A DNA stretch of 64,000 bases from Boletus sp. NGJ (taxonomy: Eukaryota > Basidiomycota > Agaricomycetes > Boletales > Boletaceae). Positions 21,900 through 34,540 of this stretch are shown piece by piece (position 1 is the stretch's first letter; each line of letters starts with the position of its first letter). The position numbers were made by a program, and so were the translations under genes. Location: NCBI GenBank assembly GCA_019096195.1, contig JAGTXK010000112.1:27938-91937 (forward strand), written 5' to 3'. Under the pieces are notes generated by a model. It was not told where the DNA came from, did not search any database, and saw only the letters and a list, made by a program, of their open reading frames with translations.

Positions 21900-23703
21900 G
21901 TCGGTAATTCCCACTATTCTTAGTCCCACCGTATGTATTCAGGTAAGTACTCATCCTGCTCAGCCCCACCATATACATCAAGGTCAGTCACACTCACACT
22001 GCTCAGTGTGGTCATATATGTTGGTACCGGTCACCTCTACCCTGCTTGGTGTGGTCATATGCATTGGGGTCAGTCACCCTCATACTGCTCAGTGTGGTCA
22101 TATACATTAGTGCTTGGAAATTTCTACCCTGCTCAGTATGGTCGTATCAATCAAGGCTGGTTATGCTCACACCGCTTGGTGTGGTCGTATGCATCAGTAC
22201 TTGATCACCTCCACCCCACTTGGTCCCACCATATTCATTGAGGTCAGCCACCTCCATTCTGCTCAGTGTGGTCATATCCATCAGCACTTGATCACCCCCA
22301 CCCTGCTCGGTCCCCTTGTACACATCAAGGTCGGTGATGCTCACACTGCTTGGTGTTATTGTATACATTGATACTTGGTCACCTCCACCCTGCTCGGTTC
22401 CACCATATTCATCAAGGTTAGTCATCCTCACACTGCTCAGTGTAGTCTTATCCATTGAGATTAGCCACCTCCACCCTGCTTGGGGTGGTCATATCCATCA
22501 GTACTTGGTCACCCCCACCCTGCTTGGTCCCTTTATACATGTCGAGGTCAGTCACCTCACACCACTCAATGTGGTCATATACATCAATGCTTGACAATCT
22601 CTGCCCTGCTTGGTGTGGTCGTATCCATTAAGGCCGGCCATGCTCACACTGCTCAGTGTGGTCATATCCATCAGTACTTGGTCACCCACACCCTGCTTGG
22701 TCCTGTTGTATATATTGAGATCAGCCATGCTTACACTACTCAGTGTGGTTGTATCCATCAAGGTCAGCCACCCCCACCCTGCTCAGTCCCATCATACACA
22801 TCGAGGTTGGCCATGCTCATACTGCTCAGTGTGATCCTATATGTCGGTACCTGGTCACCTCCACCCTGCTTGGTCCCACCATAACCATTGAGGTCAGCCA
22901 CCTCCACCCTGCTCAGTCCCACCATATCCATTGAGGTCAGTCATACTCACACTGCTTGGTGTGGTCGTATCCATCAGCACTTGGTCACCCCCACCCTGCT
23001 TGGTCCTCTCGTATCCATCAAGGCCAGTCATGCTCATACCACTCAGTGTGGTCATATATGTTGGTACTTGGTCACCTCCACCCTGCTTGGTCCCACCATA
23101 ACCATCAAGGCCAGCCACCTCCATCCTGCTCAGTGTGGTCATAACCATCGAGGTCAGTCACCCTCACCCTACGCAGTGTGGTCATCTACATCAGTACTTG
23201 GTAACCTCTGCCCTGCTCAGTCTCATCATATCCATCGAGGTTGTGACACTCACACCACTTAGTGTGGATGTATACATCAGCACTCGGTCACCTCCGCCCT
23301 ACTTGGTCCCACCATATATATTGAGGTTGGTCATCCTCATACTGCTCGGTGTGGTCATATCCATCAGCCCTCTGTCACTCCCAACCTGCCCAGTCTCATC
23401 ATATACATCGAGGTCAGCCATGCTCACACTGCTCAGTCCTGTCATATATATTGGCACTTGGTCATCCCCACCCTGCTCAGTCCCATTGTATGCATTGACC
23501 TCAATCTTACTCACCCCACTAGGGGCTGTTTCATATCTATTAATCCTTCATCTAGTTACCCTTTCCAGGCCCTTCCATATCCTACATATATGCATGTTAG
23601 GCGGACCTGGCCGTGTCTTACGCATCTCATATATCTCAGGCCTGTCATGGTATCATTCGTACCTGTTGGGTGTTTTGCAAGCAGGCTCACCATATGCTAT
23701 GGG
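21900..23703 (-). repeat. Right inverted end of the KDZ element: 43/44-bp tandem repeat array
   Basis: Inverted counterpart of 6094-7990. The same two unit types occur in reverse complement (CACACTGCTCAGTGTG and CCACCCTGCTTGGTCCC). The outer unique part 23,460-23,703 matches the complement of 6094-6340 closely; for example GGTAACTAGATGAAGGATTA at 6237-6256 is present unchanged as its complement at about 23,541-23,560. Translations through the array are artefacts. Confidence 0.92.
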
Positions 23704-23724
23704 TGAATGTCACCACATGGGCTC

Positions 23725-23732
23725 TTGCTGAT
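23725..23732 (+). repeat. Right 8-bp target site duplication of the KDZ element
   Basis: TTGCTGAT, partner of 6066-6073. On the minus strand it ends the X-A codons TAT-CAG-CAA just before the element. Confidence 0.75.
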
Positions 23733-25904
23733 ATACATCCTTGAGGTTGCACTTGAGATCCTCCATGATAAGTTCAATCGCAATATAAGGAATGAGCATG
23801 TAGGAAAGAAAATCAGAAAAAGAGAGAGGGTGGAACACAGCTGTTGGTGTTCTGGTTTGGAGATAGATGCCAAATAGCATATGCATGATGATTGCATTTC
23901 CCTTCATTCTATAGCTTTAAAATATGAATAGACAATGACCTGAACATTGAGACAAAACTCACTATCCTGTTTCTGCCCATAGAGCTATGTTCAATGCCAG
24001 ATTGATCTCACCTGCTCTGAGTGATGAAAAAGTCTCGATAGATAGCCCATTGGCTGTGAGCGATTTCTTAAACACGTTCCAAATGAATGATTTTTCCAAA
24101 TAGACCTTGTTGAATATCAACTGATTCAGTTCTTCAGACAACACATGCATCCGCTTTGGAATAAGTCAAAAGTTGATCTCAGAGATTGGCCATTTCTATT
24201 TTGCTGCTGTTTCGAGTGCCAGATCCTTCAGCTTCTCTTTGCAAACCAGGTTGCATATGTCCATGGCCATTCATGACACTGGGATAGTGAATTGCCCACT
24301 TTGGCAGCAAAGATTGCAATAATGCTTGATGAGGGAGGCTAGGTAAGGCAGAATTATTGATAGCATGTCTTCCTTACACTCTGGACACCTCTGAAGCCAA
24401 TCCCCATTTGGCAACAAGACACCAGCATTAGAATCACTGTCTGAGGTGTAAGAGAAATCCATGGCATTTCTCTTGAGTGTGGTGGACCCTGCCTCAAAAT
24501 CCTTGTTCTCCTCACTGGACCAGAATCACTTTGCCGTAGTATCCTTGGTTCCATCCACACTGTTGCTGGACTTCAGCAGCTTCAACTTTGGAACCCTGAT
24601 CTTGATTACATAGTTTCCTCTCGTCTGAGTCAGCCTTTGTGCTCCTCACCAGGGTTAGACACCTTCATCAGCACAGTCCCACCTTCACTCATCTTGATGG
24701 ACATAGATGGTCCCAACTTAGACTGCTTGCTGATGACAGGGGGCTCATTGGACTCCTTGTTGGAGCTGCCCTTGTTCGCCTTTGCCTTTCCACCAGACTT
24801 GGACTGCTTGCTGATGATGGGGGGCTCATCGGAGCTACCCTTGTTTGCCTTGTTGGACTTGGATGCCTTTGCTGTTACACTCCCACTTCCACTTGACTTG
24901 CCAGACTTGGATGCTCCTAGCTTAGACAGCTTGGTGATGATAGAATCATTGGACTCCTCATTAAAGCGATTCTGATTTACCTTGTTGGACTGAGATACCT
25001 TCTTTTGTGCTACCATCTCATTCTCAGACTCATTCTCATGCTCTGAGTTGCCCGAGTTAAAGTGGACCAAGTCTGAATCTTCTTCATCCCAACTCCCACT
25101 CTTCTCACTTAATTCAGACTTGGATTCGCTCCTCTAAGTGCATTTTGTTGGCTGGAACGTTGGTGCTAGCTTCGCTTCTTCTTCCTCTTCTGAGTTCCCC
25201 CCATCTATTTCCTTGCGTTTTTTTGCCAGAAATACAATCTATATATGAGAAAACAGTATCATCAATAATATTAGCTTTACGAATCATGATACATACCTTG
25301 ACATCCTATGTGAGTTGGTGCTCTTTTGCAGCCCAATTGCATAGGTATTGTGCCATAATGTTATGAATGGCCCAGCTGCCTTCATACTGTTTTAAAACGG
25401 GGCTCTGCAACCATGCCTGTGGAAATGAGTGAGTAAAAGGCACATATATGTGCTGGATAAGAACGACCTACCCTGGCTATGACCTTCTTGACCAACATTT
25501 TGTCTGGCTGTTGGCTTAGAGTGTGGATGACATTGAGGTACCTGACGACAAGTGTGCAAATACAATGCTAACATTACATAAGCATATATAATTGCAATCA
25601 CTGAGTGAATGCACTTACTGTGACAAAGTTATATTATGCCTTTGACAATTTCATCATGTTCATCACATTGTATGAATCTGGACCAGCACATCCAGGGTGG
25701 CCCCTAGGCTTCAGAATCATTCCAGCCTTCATGGGCTCCTGTAGATGATCATGTCTTTTCTTGTGGTGAGCACATTCTTTCTCTGTAAAATATAAGCAAG
25801 CCATCAAGATATTGAATTGATTACTCACCTTTATCAAAGTCATTCTAAAGACTAGTCAGAGTTGCTTCAAGTTGATCAAGACAGCTGGTCTTGGTCTTTG
25901 CCAT
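23733..25904 (-). pseudogene. Gene X-A, 5' part: CACTA companion gene interrupted by the KDZ element
   Basis: The ATG at 25904 gives MAKTKTSCLDQLEATLTSL, a coiled-coil-like start similar to X-B (MARHNKTSKINSVAAKISRL). An intron of about 45 nt precedes EKECAHHKKRHDHLQEPMKA and LKPRGHPGCAGPDSYNVMNM, matching X-B RRPKGTPSRSPPNGYNIQEA. A Lys/Ser/Asn/Glu-rich low-complexity region lies at 24,630-25,070 (repeats of SKQSK and KANKGSS). The C-terminal block PLSFSDFLSYMLIPYIAIEL, IMEDLKCNLKDVYQQ runs to the KDZ border. It faces Tnp2-A head to head about 100 bp away. By analogy with plant CACTA elements it may be a TnpA-like DNA-binding accessory; this is inference only. Confidence 0.7.
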
Positions 25905-26009
25905 TGCAAAGGTGAGAGTGTGTAGGAGTTGGAGATAAAGTCAATGTCCTATCATGATATTGTTTAATCGTGTGGACTTGGAGGACTGAGTCACAATTGG
26001 GAATTTTCT

Positions 26010-29000
26010 GTGAAGTCTGAGTTGTTTGGCAGGGTGTTGGGTGTCATTGCCAACTTTATCATGGGACATTACCAACAGCAGAAAAAACATACCTGTGGCA
26101 AACTGTTAAGCCATACTGGACAGCAGCAGCATTACACTCATGCTGGCCAGTATGGCCTATTCAACCAAGTAGCATCATCTGAGTTGGAAAGTATTCCCTC
26201 AAATGACTCAGGTGGAACCTCAGATAAGGCATCCAAGATGATTGACCACATCTCCAGTAGGCTATTTTATTTTTTATATGTTCTGATTGTGATCAAATAT
26301 TTGATAGCCTCTGACAAAGACTATTGTGATGATGCTGCACAATCATTGATTAATATGGCTTCAAATCTAGATGTTACCAGCCCAGCCAGCACTGGAAATG
26401 ATATGGAAAGCTCATACTACTTGGCAGTGGACTCTGAACCTGATTGATCTGGCAGCAGCCCAAGCTCAGATCACATGAACTTAGATTTAAAGGATGAGGA
26501 GACTCATCTGAGTCATCATCTAGCATTTTCAATGACAAAGACATTATGGATGATGATTTTATGAGTGTCGAGCATCAGGGGGAACTTTTCTTGGCTCGTA
26601 AGTCATCTTTGCATACCTAAAGTCAATGCGTACTGACATGATTCAAATGCAGGCAACTATATTCTCACTGAGAATGATCGTGATAACATCTGGGCGTTTA
26701 ACCTCATTATGACCAGCAACATGACCTGGCGCATGTTCAATAATGTGCAGTTCATATTCCACCACAAGGTCACATTGCATCACAATTTACCATCTTTCAG
26801 TGGATGGGCATCCTCAGTGGACTCAAGCCAGTTGTTTACGATTGCTGTTCCAGTTCCTGTGTGGCATATACACAAAAATTCATCCACTATCAATCATGTC
26901 CAATCTGTGATGAGCCATGCTTCTGAGCAAACAGCCAACCTTGTTCACAATTTACCTACTTTCCTCTGATCTCCTGTCTCCAAGGATTCTTCCAGAGCAC
27001 TCAAATGGTCATGAAGATGTCCTATTGTCAAAACTTTCAACCCCACCATTTCAAAATATGTGATGTCTTTGATTCAGCTCATTATCAATGCCTCCTTCAC
27101 CACTGTGTCATTATGGATGGAGAAAAGCTTGCACACAAATACTTCTCCAACCCTCGTGACATCACACTCTCATTATGCAGTGATAGCTATCTACTCCATG
27201 GCCAGTATCACAAGGGACCATGCATGACACCCATCGTTTTACAGAACTATAATCTACCTCCTAACTGCCGAACTCACCTCAACAATCTATTGTGTGTCAC
27301 CATCATTCCTGGTTTCCATCAACCAAAGGACATTGGATCCTTCTTATCACCACTTGACAATGAGCTAGCAGAACTTGTGCATGATATACCCACCTTCGAT
27401 GCAACCATCAAGTCTGTCTTTGATCTCCATGCCTACAGCCTCTTCAAGCCTGGGGACATCATTGCTATCAAGAAGTTTCTGAAAATCAAAGGGCATAATG
27501 GAATTTACCCTTGCCAGTTGTGCAAAATCAAGGGGGTTCGTGACGAAGGGCACATGTACTATGTGCTCATCCAACCACCAAGAAATCTCAGCAATGCCAA
27601 TGAACATGTTGAATGGGATCCATACAATCTACTGCTTCACAAACACCAGGATTTTATAGCCACTGCAACACAAATTTTTGAAGCACCAACAAAAGCTGAG
27701 AAAGAGTGAATTGTGAAGCAGACCGGTATCAAGGGTCTTCCAGGGACTTGCCAGGTATAGTCACTTGACTATGCCCATTGTGTGCCATGGGAGTGGTTTC
27801 ATCTACTCCTGGAGAATGTCATTCCAAATCTCGTCAACCTTTGGACTGGCCAGTTCAAGGGTTTGAATGCTAGAGACGAACCATGTCAAATTCAACCACA
27901 TATCTGGCAAGAGATTGGCTGTGAAACAGTGGCAACAATCCAACATATTCCTACAGCATTTGTATGTGTTCTCAGTAACATTGCTTTTGACTGCTCATTG
28001 TTCACAGCAGAATCATGGTGCTTTTGGTATATCTATCTGGCCCTCAAGCTCCTGGAAAATCGCTTCATCAAAAAAAAATACTACAACCACATGTGTGAGC
28101 TCAGGAATATCATAAAGATTACTCTTCAGTTCGAGATTATGGACAAAGAGGTCGACAATATTGAAATACAGCTCATTTAGTGGGTGAGTAACTATGAGAA
28201 GTAAGTTGAATTTGATTTCAATGAAGGATGCCATCAAACTAACATTGCAATTTATTTGTACTACTATCAATATTGAGCAGAATGCCTGTTGACATGTACA
28301 TTGACCATTCATGGTCTCCTTCATTTAGTGCAGGGTATCCAGGACTGTAGGCCAGTTTGGAGCACTTGGACTTTCTTCATGGAATGGTATTGTGGTATAC
28401 TTCAGCATAAACTTCATTCTTGCTCTCGCCCCTGGAAGAACATGGACAAGAACCTCTTGTATTTGATATACTGAGAGCAACTGACAGTACACTACAAGCT
28501 TCAGGACGAGTTAGTGTCATTTGATACGCTCGAGGCCAATAGTCTCATTGGATATGAGTGGGTCATCAATGGGTGTAGGGAATTGTATTTTACATTGATC
28601 ATATTGGTTTGCTAACGAATTTTACAGATCTGGACCATATTCTACACCCTCCATACAAAAGGGTCCATGGCATAGACCTGGAAATACAGCAGAGGATTGC
28701 TATATATGTCACTCAAGTAATTGGTGGACATCTCTCAAGAACTACTCACCTTTTACCAGCCCAGAGTTATTATACTGAAAAGCTACACATCCGGAATGGT
28801 GGTGATTGTTTCTGAACAGAGTAAGTTTGCCAAAAGTCTGGAAATATGGCATGGAGAAACTGTTATATCAAGGTATATCAAGATATTTCTTTAAGGGCAT
28901 GAAGCTGATCTTATTGTCAACAGTACCATGTCATGTTGGACACACGCTCAGAAAATGAAGTCGAGTATGTTGGCTATTGAGACCTGAAGAAGATTTTCAT

Positions 29001-29460
29001 TCTCACTCTACCAAAGGACACATACTGGAAAAGTCTCAGTGACACCACACTTGTTCTCACACTCATTGTTCCATGGAATACCAGGGGCAAATCAGCATCT
29101 GATGCAAATGTGTATATGACATTGTGCCTAGCAAGTGTTATGATGGATGTGCAGAGTGTTCAGGCAGTAGTTGGGCTTGTCAAGACTCGAAATAAGTGGA
29201 GGATCATAGATTGAACACCAGGGATGGTATCAGCTCAGTTTGCAGATGGCGAAATGATAGTCAATGACAATGACAATGACAAGGTATTGTAATATTCAAT
29301 GGATACTGGTAGAGCCACATGGACAGACTATGTAGTAGCTCACACTTGGCCCATAGAGCAACATCAAAAAACAGTGGCAGCAATGAACAATAGTGATAAC
29401 CTTGTATCACTGCATGGAAGTGGACATTAACATAGTGGCCATTTCATTGTATTTACTTTG
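26010..29460 (+). pseudogene. Tnp2-family (CACTA) transposase A, decayed
   Basis: The core at 27,005-27,709 carries FKICDVFDSAHYQCL (Tnp2 Asp-bearing block), ITLSLCSDSYLLHGQY, NLPPNCRTHLNNLLCVTIIP, GFHQPKDIGSFLSPLDNELA, FDLHAYSLFKPGDIIAIKKF and KIKGHNGIYPCQLCKIKGVR. It continues with VPWEWFHLLLENVIPNLVNL, WTGQFKGLN, then LTIHGLLHLVQGIQDCRPVW and FMEWYCGIL (family: ME-R-Y-C-G). These are the standard blocks of fungal Tnp2 proteins. In-frame stops include those after APTKAEKE and TWKE. It starts about 100 bp from the divergent gene X-A. The 5' exons (26,010-26,970) are Ser/Asp-rich and poorly resolved. Confidence 0.88.
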
Positions 29461-29490
29461 ATCAGTGAAAGCATTACCTTTGAAGAGTGG

Positions 29491-29506
29491 CTTTACTTCC
29501 CACAGT
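29491..29506 (+). repeat. Candidate internal CACTA-type terminus of unit A
   Basis: CTTTACTTCCCACAGTG resembles the right terminus TTCTACTACCCATAGTG (about 13 of 17; most differences C/T). It sits right at the A/B junction. It may be chance or coding. Confidence 0.3.
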
Positions 29507-29540
29507 GGGATCTGTGTATGGATTCTATGTGAGCTCTGAG

Positions 29541-32000
29541 TCAGGTTGGTTCTCGCTGCATTATGAACTCACATTCTGCATATTCACGCTCATTGTGGAA
29601 AAGTTTGTCGCCATGATGTACTGGCTGTCCTAGTTCCCCAAGTTCATCCTCCAAGTTGAATTTGACTTTAATTTGGCTCAAGTACAATAGATACAGAATT
29701 CGTTTATTTAGATTACTCCATGGGAAACATCTGGAGTGCAATCCAATCTTGAGAAACCCACAGAAACGTTCCATTGAAAAAGTCCAGGTGGTCCAGACTG
29801 GTCCACAAAATCAGATTCCCTCTACAACATGCAAAAGTCCATGAATCGGCAAAGTGCATGCTGACAGTCGATCCTCGTTATACTGGTAGTAGTACCTAGA
29901 TAGAGATAGAATTGAAGTTACTTTTCCTTGAGTCAGACCTTTACTCACTCCTCATATTGCTCAACCCACTTGATCAGCCCACTCTCAATTATATCAACTT
30001 CTTTGTTGTGAAGTTCCAGTTTTATCATGAGTTTCATTAGGTCAGATAGCTTTAGCATGTGGTCGTAGTACTTGTCATCCTAAAACTGACCATTGAGAAG
30101 AATTGGTGCTAGATACATGAACCAAAACCCCCACACTTCAGCAGTGAATGTCAAGTGATCTTACTAAGAACATGGATGAATATAGAAGGGATGTCTGTGA
30201 CTGCGGCTGCAGTCTTCTCACCAATTTGAGTCCATATGTGTAGGATGATCTCATAGTTCCCACTGTCAGTATTGAGCCCTTTGAACTGTCCTGTCCAGAG
30301 CTTGACAAGAGTAGGAATGATGTTCTTGAGAAACAAGTGCATCCACTCCCAAGGAATGGATTTTGCATAGTTAATACTGCCAACCCAATGCAAGGCTAGT
30401 GGTCCACAGATCCCAGTCTGCTTTGCAATTACTACCCATTGTTTCTTTGTTGTTACTGATTCAAGCTGAGATACTGTAGTCATAAAGTCACTGTGTGTGC
30501 AAAGTAGGAGTTCATGTGGGTCTAGGGATGGATGAGTTTGATGAGGCACATCTGGCATAGTAAGCAGTGTATAGTAAGTTTTCCCATGGCCTGAGATATT
30601 GTGGACACCACATATCTTGCAGAAATGACAAGGGTGGATGGTGTTGTGCCCTTTGATGTTCAGGAGCTTCTTGATTGCAACAATGTCTCCATTCTTGAAT
30701 AGAATGCACCCATGGAGATTAAACTGGCTGCCAAAAAGGACATCAAAAGTGCACATGCCAAATGCAAGTGATGTGGACTTATCATTAAGTGGGGCAAGAA
30801 AGGACTCATAGTCCTTCAGTTGGTGTGGACCTGGAATAACGCCCAAACAGATAAGGTGCTCAAGACATGTTCAGCACTGTGGAGGTAATTGAAGTTTTGA
30901 ATGAGGATCAGGGTTGCTGTCAGGCCACCTCTTCGACAGTTAAATAGTAGGTAATCATCTACAGCCAACCCCAGTGCAATGTTGTTCTTTCCCTCAAAGT
31001 ATTGGTGTTGTAGCTCCATTTCGTCAACTACAACCCTTGTTCAACATAATGTTTGATACCATGATCTGTCATAGATATTATGGATCATACCTGGTTGTTG
31101 CTGGTATATATAATAATATGATAGCAACTGGATGGTGTCTGGATTTTGGAAGAAGGCCTGGAGGTGAGGAATAAGGGGAAGGTAACAGAATATCCACCTT
31201 GCTTTACATGAATGGATATAGCACACCTCCTTGCAGTACAGGCACTCTTTGTGATGAATGTATTGTCTGGTGTACGCAATACAGGAGTTGATACAACAGT
31301 CAATGTTCACTGGCTATATTCCAAAAAAAGAGCCAGTTGATGAGAAGTAATCTACTCTGAATCAAGGGTCATTTTGTGCTGGAATGAGGATTGCAGCTGA
31401 TCATAGACACAACATGGCATATTAGCCATCATTTTCAGCTTGAAGGCTCTAATATTGTCCTGATCCTGCTTGGTCAAAATATCATTCCCTTATTGCATGC
31501 TAATCTTAGCTTCCAAGCTACATAGGCAGGTGATATCAACACTAATATGCACTAATGTCAAAGAATTTTTACTCTCGTTCAGGCCCAAGCCAGGCACATA
31601 ACTGCTCCTGAATCTCATCCAGAGAAAGGTGAAGATCTGCTTTGTCATCACTTTCATTAAATTGAAGTGTGGAGTTTCCTGATTGTTCACTATTTTGATC
31701 TTAATGCTTAGAATGACTTGACAATGAGCCAATGTCCAAACTCCTCATCTCCCCTTCTTAATCTGAGTCATCATGTGGCTCATCGACCTCCATCTGTTCA
31801 TCTACCTGAGCTTTAGCAGGCTGTAAGCCCATTTCTGACTCTTCATCTGACCCATAATCTAACTAGAGAACATAGAGGAGATCACTTAAAGCATAGTGAT
31901 GGTCTCAAGTATGTTTAGATAGCCATTTGTAGCAAGAAGGGCTATAATGACATTGCTTCAAAATGGAGTTCATTGTGGTTATGGTATGACACTCTTGGTC
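29541..32000 (-). pseudogene. Tnp2-family (CACTA) transposase B, inverted second copy, 3' truncated
   Basis: Minus strand: NIDCCINSCIAYTRQYIHHK and ECLYCKEVCY (zinc-binding head), ARWIFCYLPLIPHLQAFFQN, YFEGKNNIALGLAVDDYLLF, GVIPGPHQLKDYESFLAPLN, FNLHGCILFKNGDIVAIKKL, IKGHNTIHPCHFCKICGVH, IPWEWMHLFLKNIIPTLVKL and MERFCGFLKIGLHSRCFPW. It has the same block order as copy A but is diverged, with stops and frameshifts. It ends tail to tail with A near 29,500. Its 5' end lies about 100 bp from the divergent gene X-B, mirroring the A pair. Confidence 0.88.
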
Positions 32001-32113
32001 AACTTGGAGAAATTGTAGCTGTGATGACTAAGATTGCCAAAAATAGATAATAATGTGATCTAACCATCAGCACAAGCAAACTTGATAGCAGCCTCTCTTT
32101 ACTCCTATTAATC

Positions 32114-34540
32114 ATGGCACGACACAACAAAACCAGCAAAATCAACAGTGTGGCTGCAAAAATCAGTCGACTTCAAGAAGAGATACAAAAACTAGAATGT
32201 AAGCTGGCCCATTTCATTTATATTGAGTCTAAATATCATCACAGTAGTGCGTGAGAAGAGGAATCGACCAACACCAGCCAAGCACCCACCAGCTACTACT
32301 AAGCTTATCAGAAGGCCAAAAGGTACTCCCAGTAGGTCACCTCCTAATGGATACAACATTCAAGAAGCAATGGAGCTTGAGGACAAAAAAGAATATAATG
32401 CCTTTGCAGTGTGTATTCATTGCATATACACATTTTTTGGCAATAAATTTAATTTCTAAAGGCTATTGCATGACATCTGTGTCAAAAATACCTTGATCCA
32501 ACAAAAATAATGCAAAATCAAGATGAGTTCATGGTCACAATGGTCCTCAAATTGGTACGTAAGCGAGCTATAGACTCCTCTGAACACATATATTGAGATC
32601 AGAGTTGTATACCACTAGGTCCAATGGAGGTTTCCTAAATTAGCCAACTATGTAAATAATTGGCTGATGCAAGATCTCATGTCCTGCTTTCTTTGCAATC
32701 ACATTCAGTATTTGAAGAACAGTACTAATCTTGGAGACACTACACAGGGACTTGATGAGGTAAGTTCCAAATTGAGCTTAATGTTGTAATGCTAAAATAT
32801 TGTTACTAAGTTCCGTGATATGAATCTCAACGACCTTATAGCATTTGTCAATGGAAATGAACAACACAGAGGGTATGCCAGAGAAATGATTGGACAAGAT
32901 GATCTGAAGTATGAGGGAGATGAACAAGAATAAGAGGACTTGGATGATAACGACTCAGACATCAATGGACATCATGATGATGATCATACTATCCAGTGAG
33001 TCAACTCAAATGTGCCACAATCCAGGCCTGTAAAAAAGTTGCTGAGTTTGAAAAACCCAAAAAACATCATATATATTCTCTTTGCATTATAGTACTGTTC
33101 GTCTTAGATCTTGGAGTCTAAGGCCAGCAATTGCCAATGGAGGCTGTCGTTAGCAAAGCTTCCTACCAAGATACAGCAAAGCAAGGGAAGAAGTGCAAAG
33201 CCACTCTCAGTGAGTCTGAGATATGTCTTTCTAGATAATTAATGCACATTGCTAGTTTTGATTTCCAAGTTGCTCGGTATGCTTAGGTTATATCCAAGCA
33301 TCCTTTGATATAGTACCATACTGATTTAGATCACTTCAATCACTAGGACGAGGGTGAAGAGACAACAAAACAATACTGCCTCACCAGACACTGCCCCAAT
33401 CAGAAGGTGGGCAATGAGAATGAAGACGAGAACAACATTGCCACCAAGTGATGTGGACCTGCCCTCAAGACAAAAAAACATGGCCTTAGGATTCTGGTAA
33501 TGTCCTCTAGCTCAAATAAATTCTCATCTGTTTGTTGTTACTCAACTCAAACAAATACACAGGACTCAGATGATGATGAAGAATACCAGCCAGATGGTTT
33601 GCACACCAATGGTGAATCTTAGACCTCAATGAGTTTGGTCATAAGATGTCCAAGTAATGGGTGCATGGACATCTTGCCCAACAATCCACCACAACATCTC
33701 ATTAAATTAATGAAACAACTTGCCATTTTTAAGCATGATGATGATACTGATTCATAAGAATACTTGCAACTCAAAGCCTTGGTTTGCATTGAGGTTTGGA
33801 AGGCGGGGGAACATGGCTGTCTTATTGAGCATGCACAACACCAAACATGGCCTACATCATTCAAATGGGATGACATGCCAGCCCAGATCATGATCATTAA
33901 GCATAGGGTTGTAGATATCACCACCAACGTATCAGCCAGGGAGCACGACCCAGTTTATCAACACTTATTGAAGACACTACAGGATGCTGGCCTTGGGACA
34001 AATTTCATCAAGTTGGCCAATGCACCTGTAGTGCCAATGCAAGTCTACTTGAATGCACGGCCTGAATAGTAAGTAATGTGGAATTTACTCTAAGAAATGA
34101 CACATTCACACATCATTCTCAGATAAGCTATGGTCCTAAAGGTGCCGCTATCATCAAGTCCACCCTCATGCATATCGTAGACCTTGAGAGGACCCCAAGC
34201 AACAGCTTTGCACCACTTAGCATTTCTTGTTTCATGCAATACTTCTTGGTGCCATTCACCACTACTTACCTCATCTCCCAAGACCTCAAATGTGACCTCA
34301 ACACGGCCTTGAATGAGATGCTAGACAGTGTGGCTATTGGAGAATCTCTACAATCTGAAGAGGACAGCAATGAGGAATTGGACAACATTTTGAAAGTCAA
34401 TACATATGTGAGGATGTGGGAACACAAAGCTGACATTACAGAATGTCAGAGACAGGACAAAGCTGATGCAGAAGAAGCCCTCCAAATCAAAAATTTACAC
34501 AAAGCAGTGCTTCCTTTGCTTTTCCATCAAAACTGACACC
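32114..34540 (+). pseudogene. Gene X-B: CACTA companion gene, second copy
   Basis: The ATG at 32114 gives MARHNKTSKINSVAAKISRL then QEEIQKLE, a coiled-coil start. After an intron come REKRNRPTPAKHPPATTKLI, RRPKGTPSRSPPNGYNIQEA and MELEDKKEYNAF. An acidic middle region follows (32,820-33,600), then KGAAIIKSTLMHIVDLERTP, APLSISCFMQYFLVPFTTTY and LISQDLKCDLNTALNEML, EEDSNEELDNIL. The C-terminal block matches X-A and is the reference that defines the KDZ insertion in X-A. It is divergent from Tnp2-B. Stops at 34067 and elsewhere show decay. Function unknown; always beside a Tnp2 gene here. Confidence 0.7.

Larger units (their letters stand above)
6074..23724. mobile_element. KDZ-type DNA transposon, 17.65 kb, with long repeat-built inverted ends and a TET/JBP gene
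   Basis: Long inverted ends (clear match from 6094 inward and 23703 inward) flank five gene relics: TET/JBP-like dioxygenase (+), KDZ transposase (-), and three Agaricomycete-specific genes. The element splits gene X-A and is flanked by a decayed 8-bp duplication, the size reported for KDZ elements. The outermost 20-odd bases on each side (6074-6093; 23704-23724) are poorly matched. Linkage of TET/JBP genes with KDZ transposons is known in basidiomycetes; this copy provides a complete bounded example. All genes carry stops, so the element is non-autonomous now. Confidence 0.85.

Noticed and set aside
6092-23705. KDZ ends placed at CCCATAG with a 2-bp TG duplication
   Set aside because: This is only where clear inverted identity starts; the flanking gene halves show that 20-odd bases outside also belong to the element.
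6054-23730. Alternative KDZ target duplication CAAGAGC (6055-6061 complement and 23,722-23,729)
   Set aside because: Seven bases match, but joining there shifts the X-A reading frame; the TTGCTAAC/TTGCTGAT choice keeps it and gives a gap-free alignment to X-B.
24637-24975. Plus-strand frame 24,637-24,975
   Set aside because: It is the antisense of the Lys/Ser-rich linker of gene X-A.
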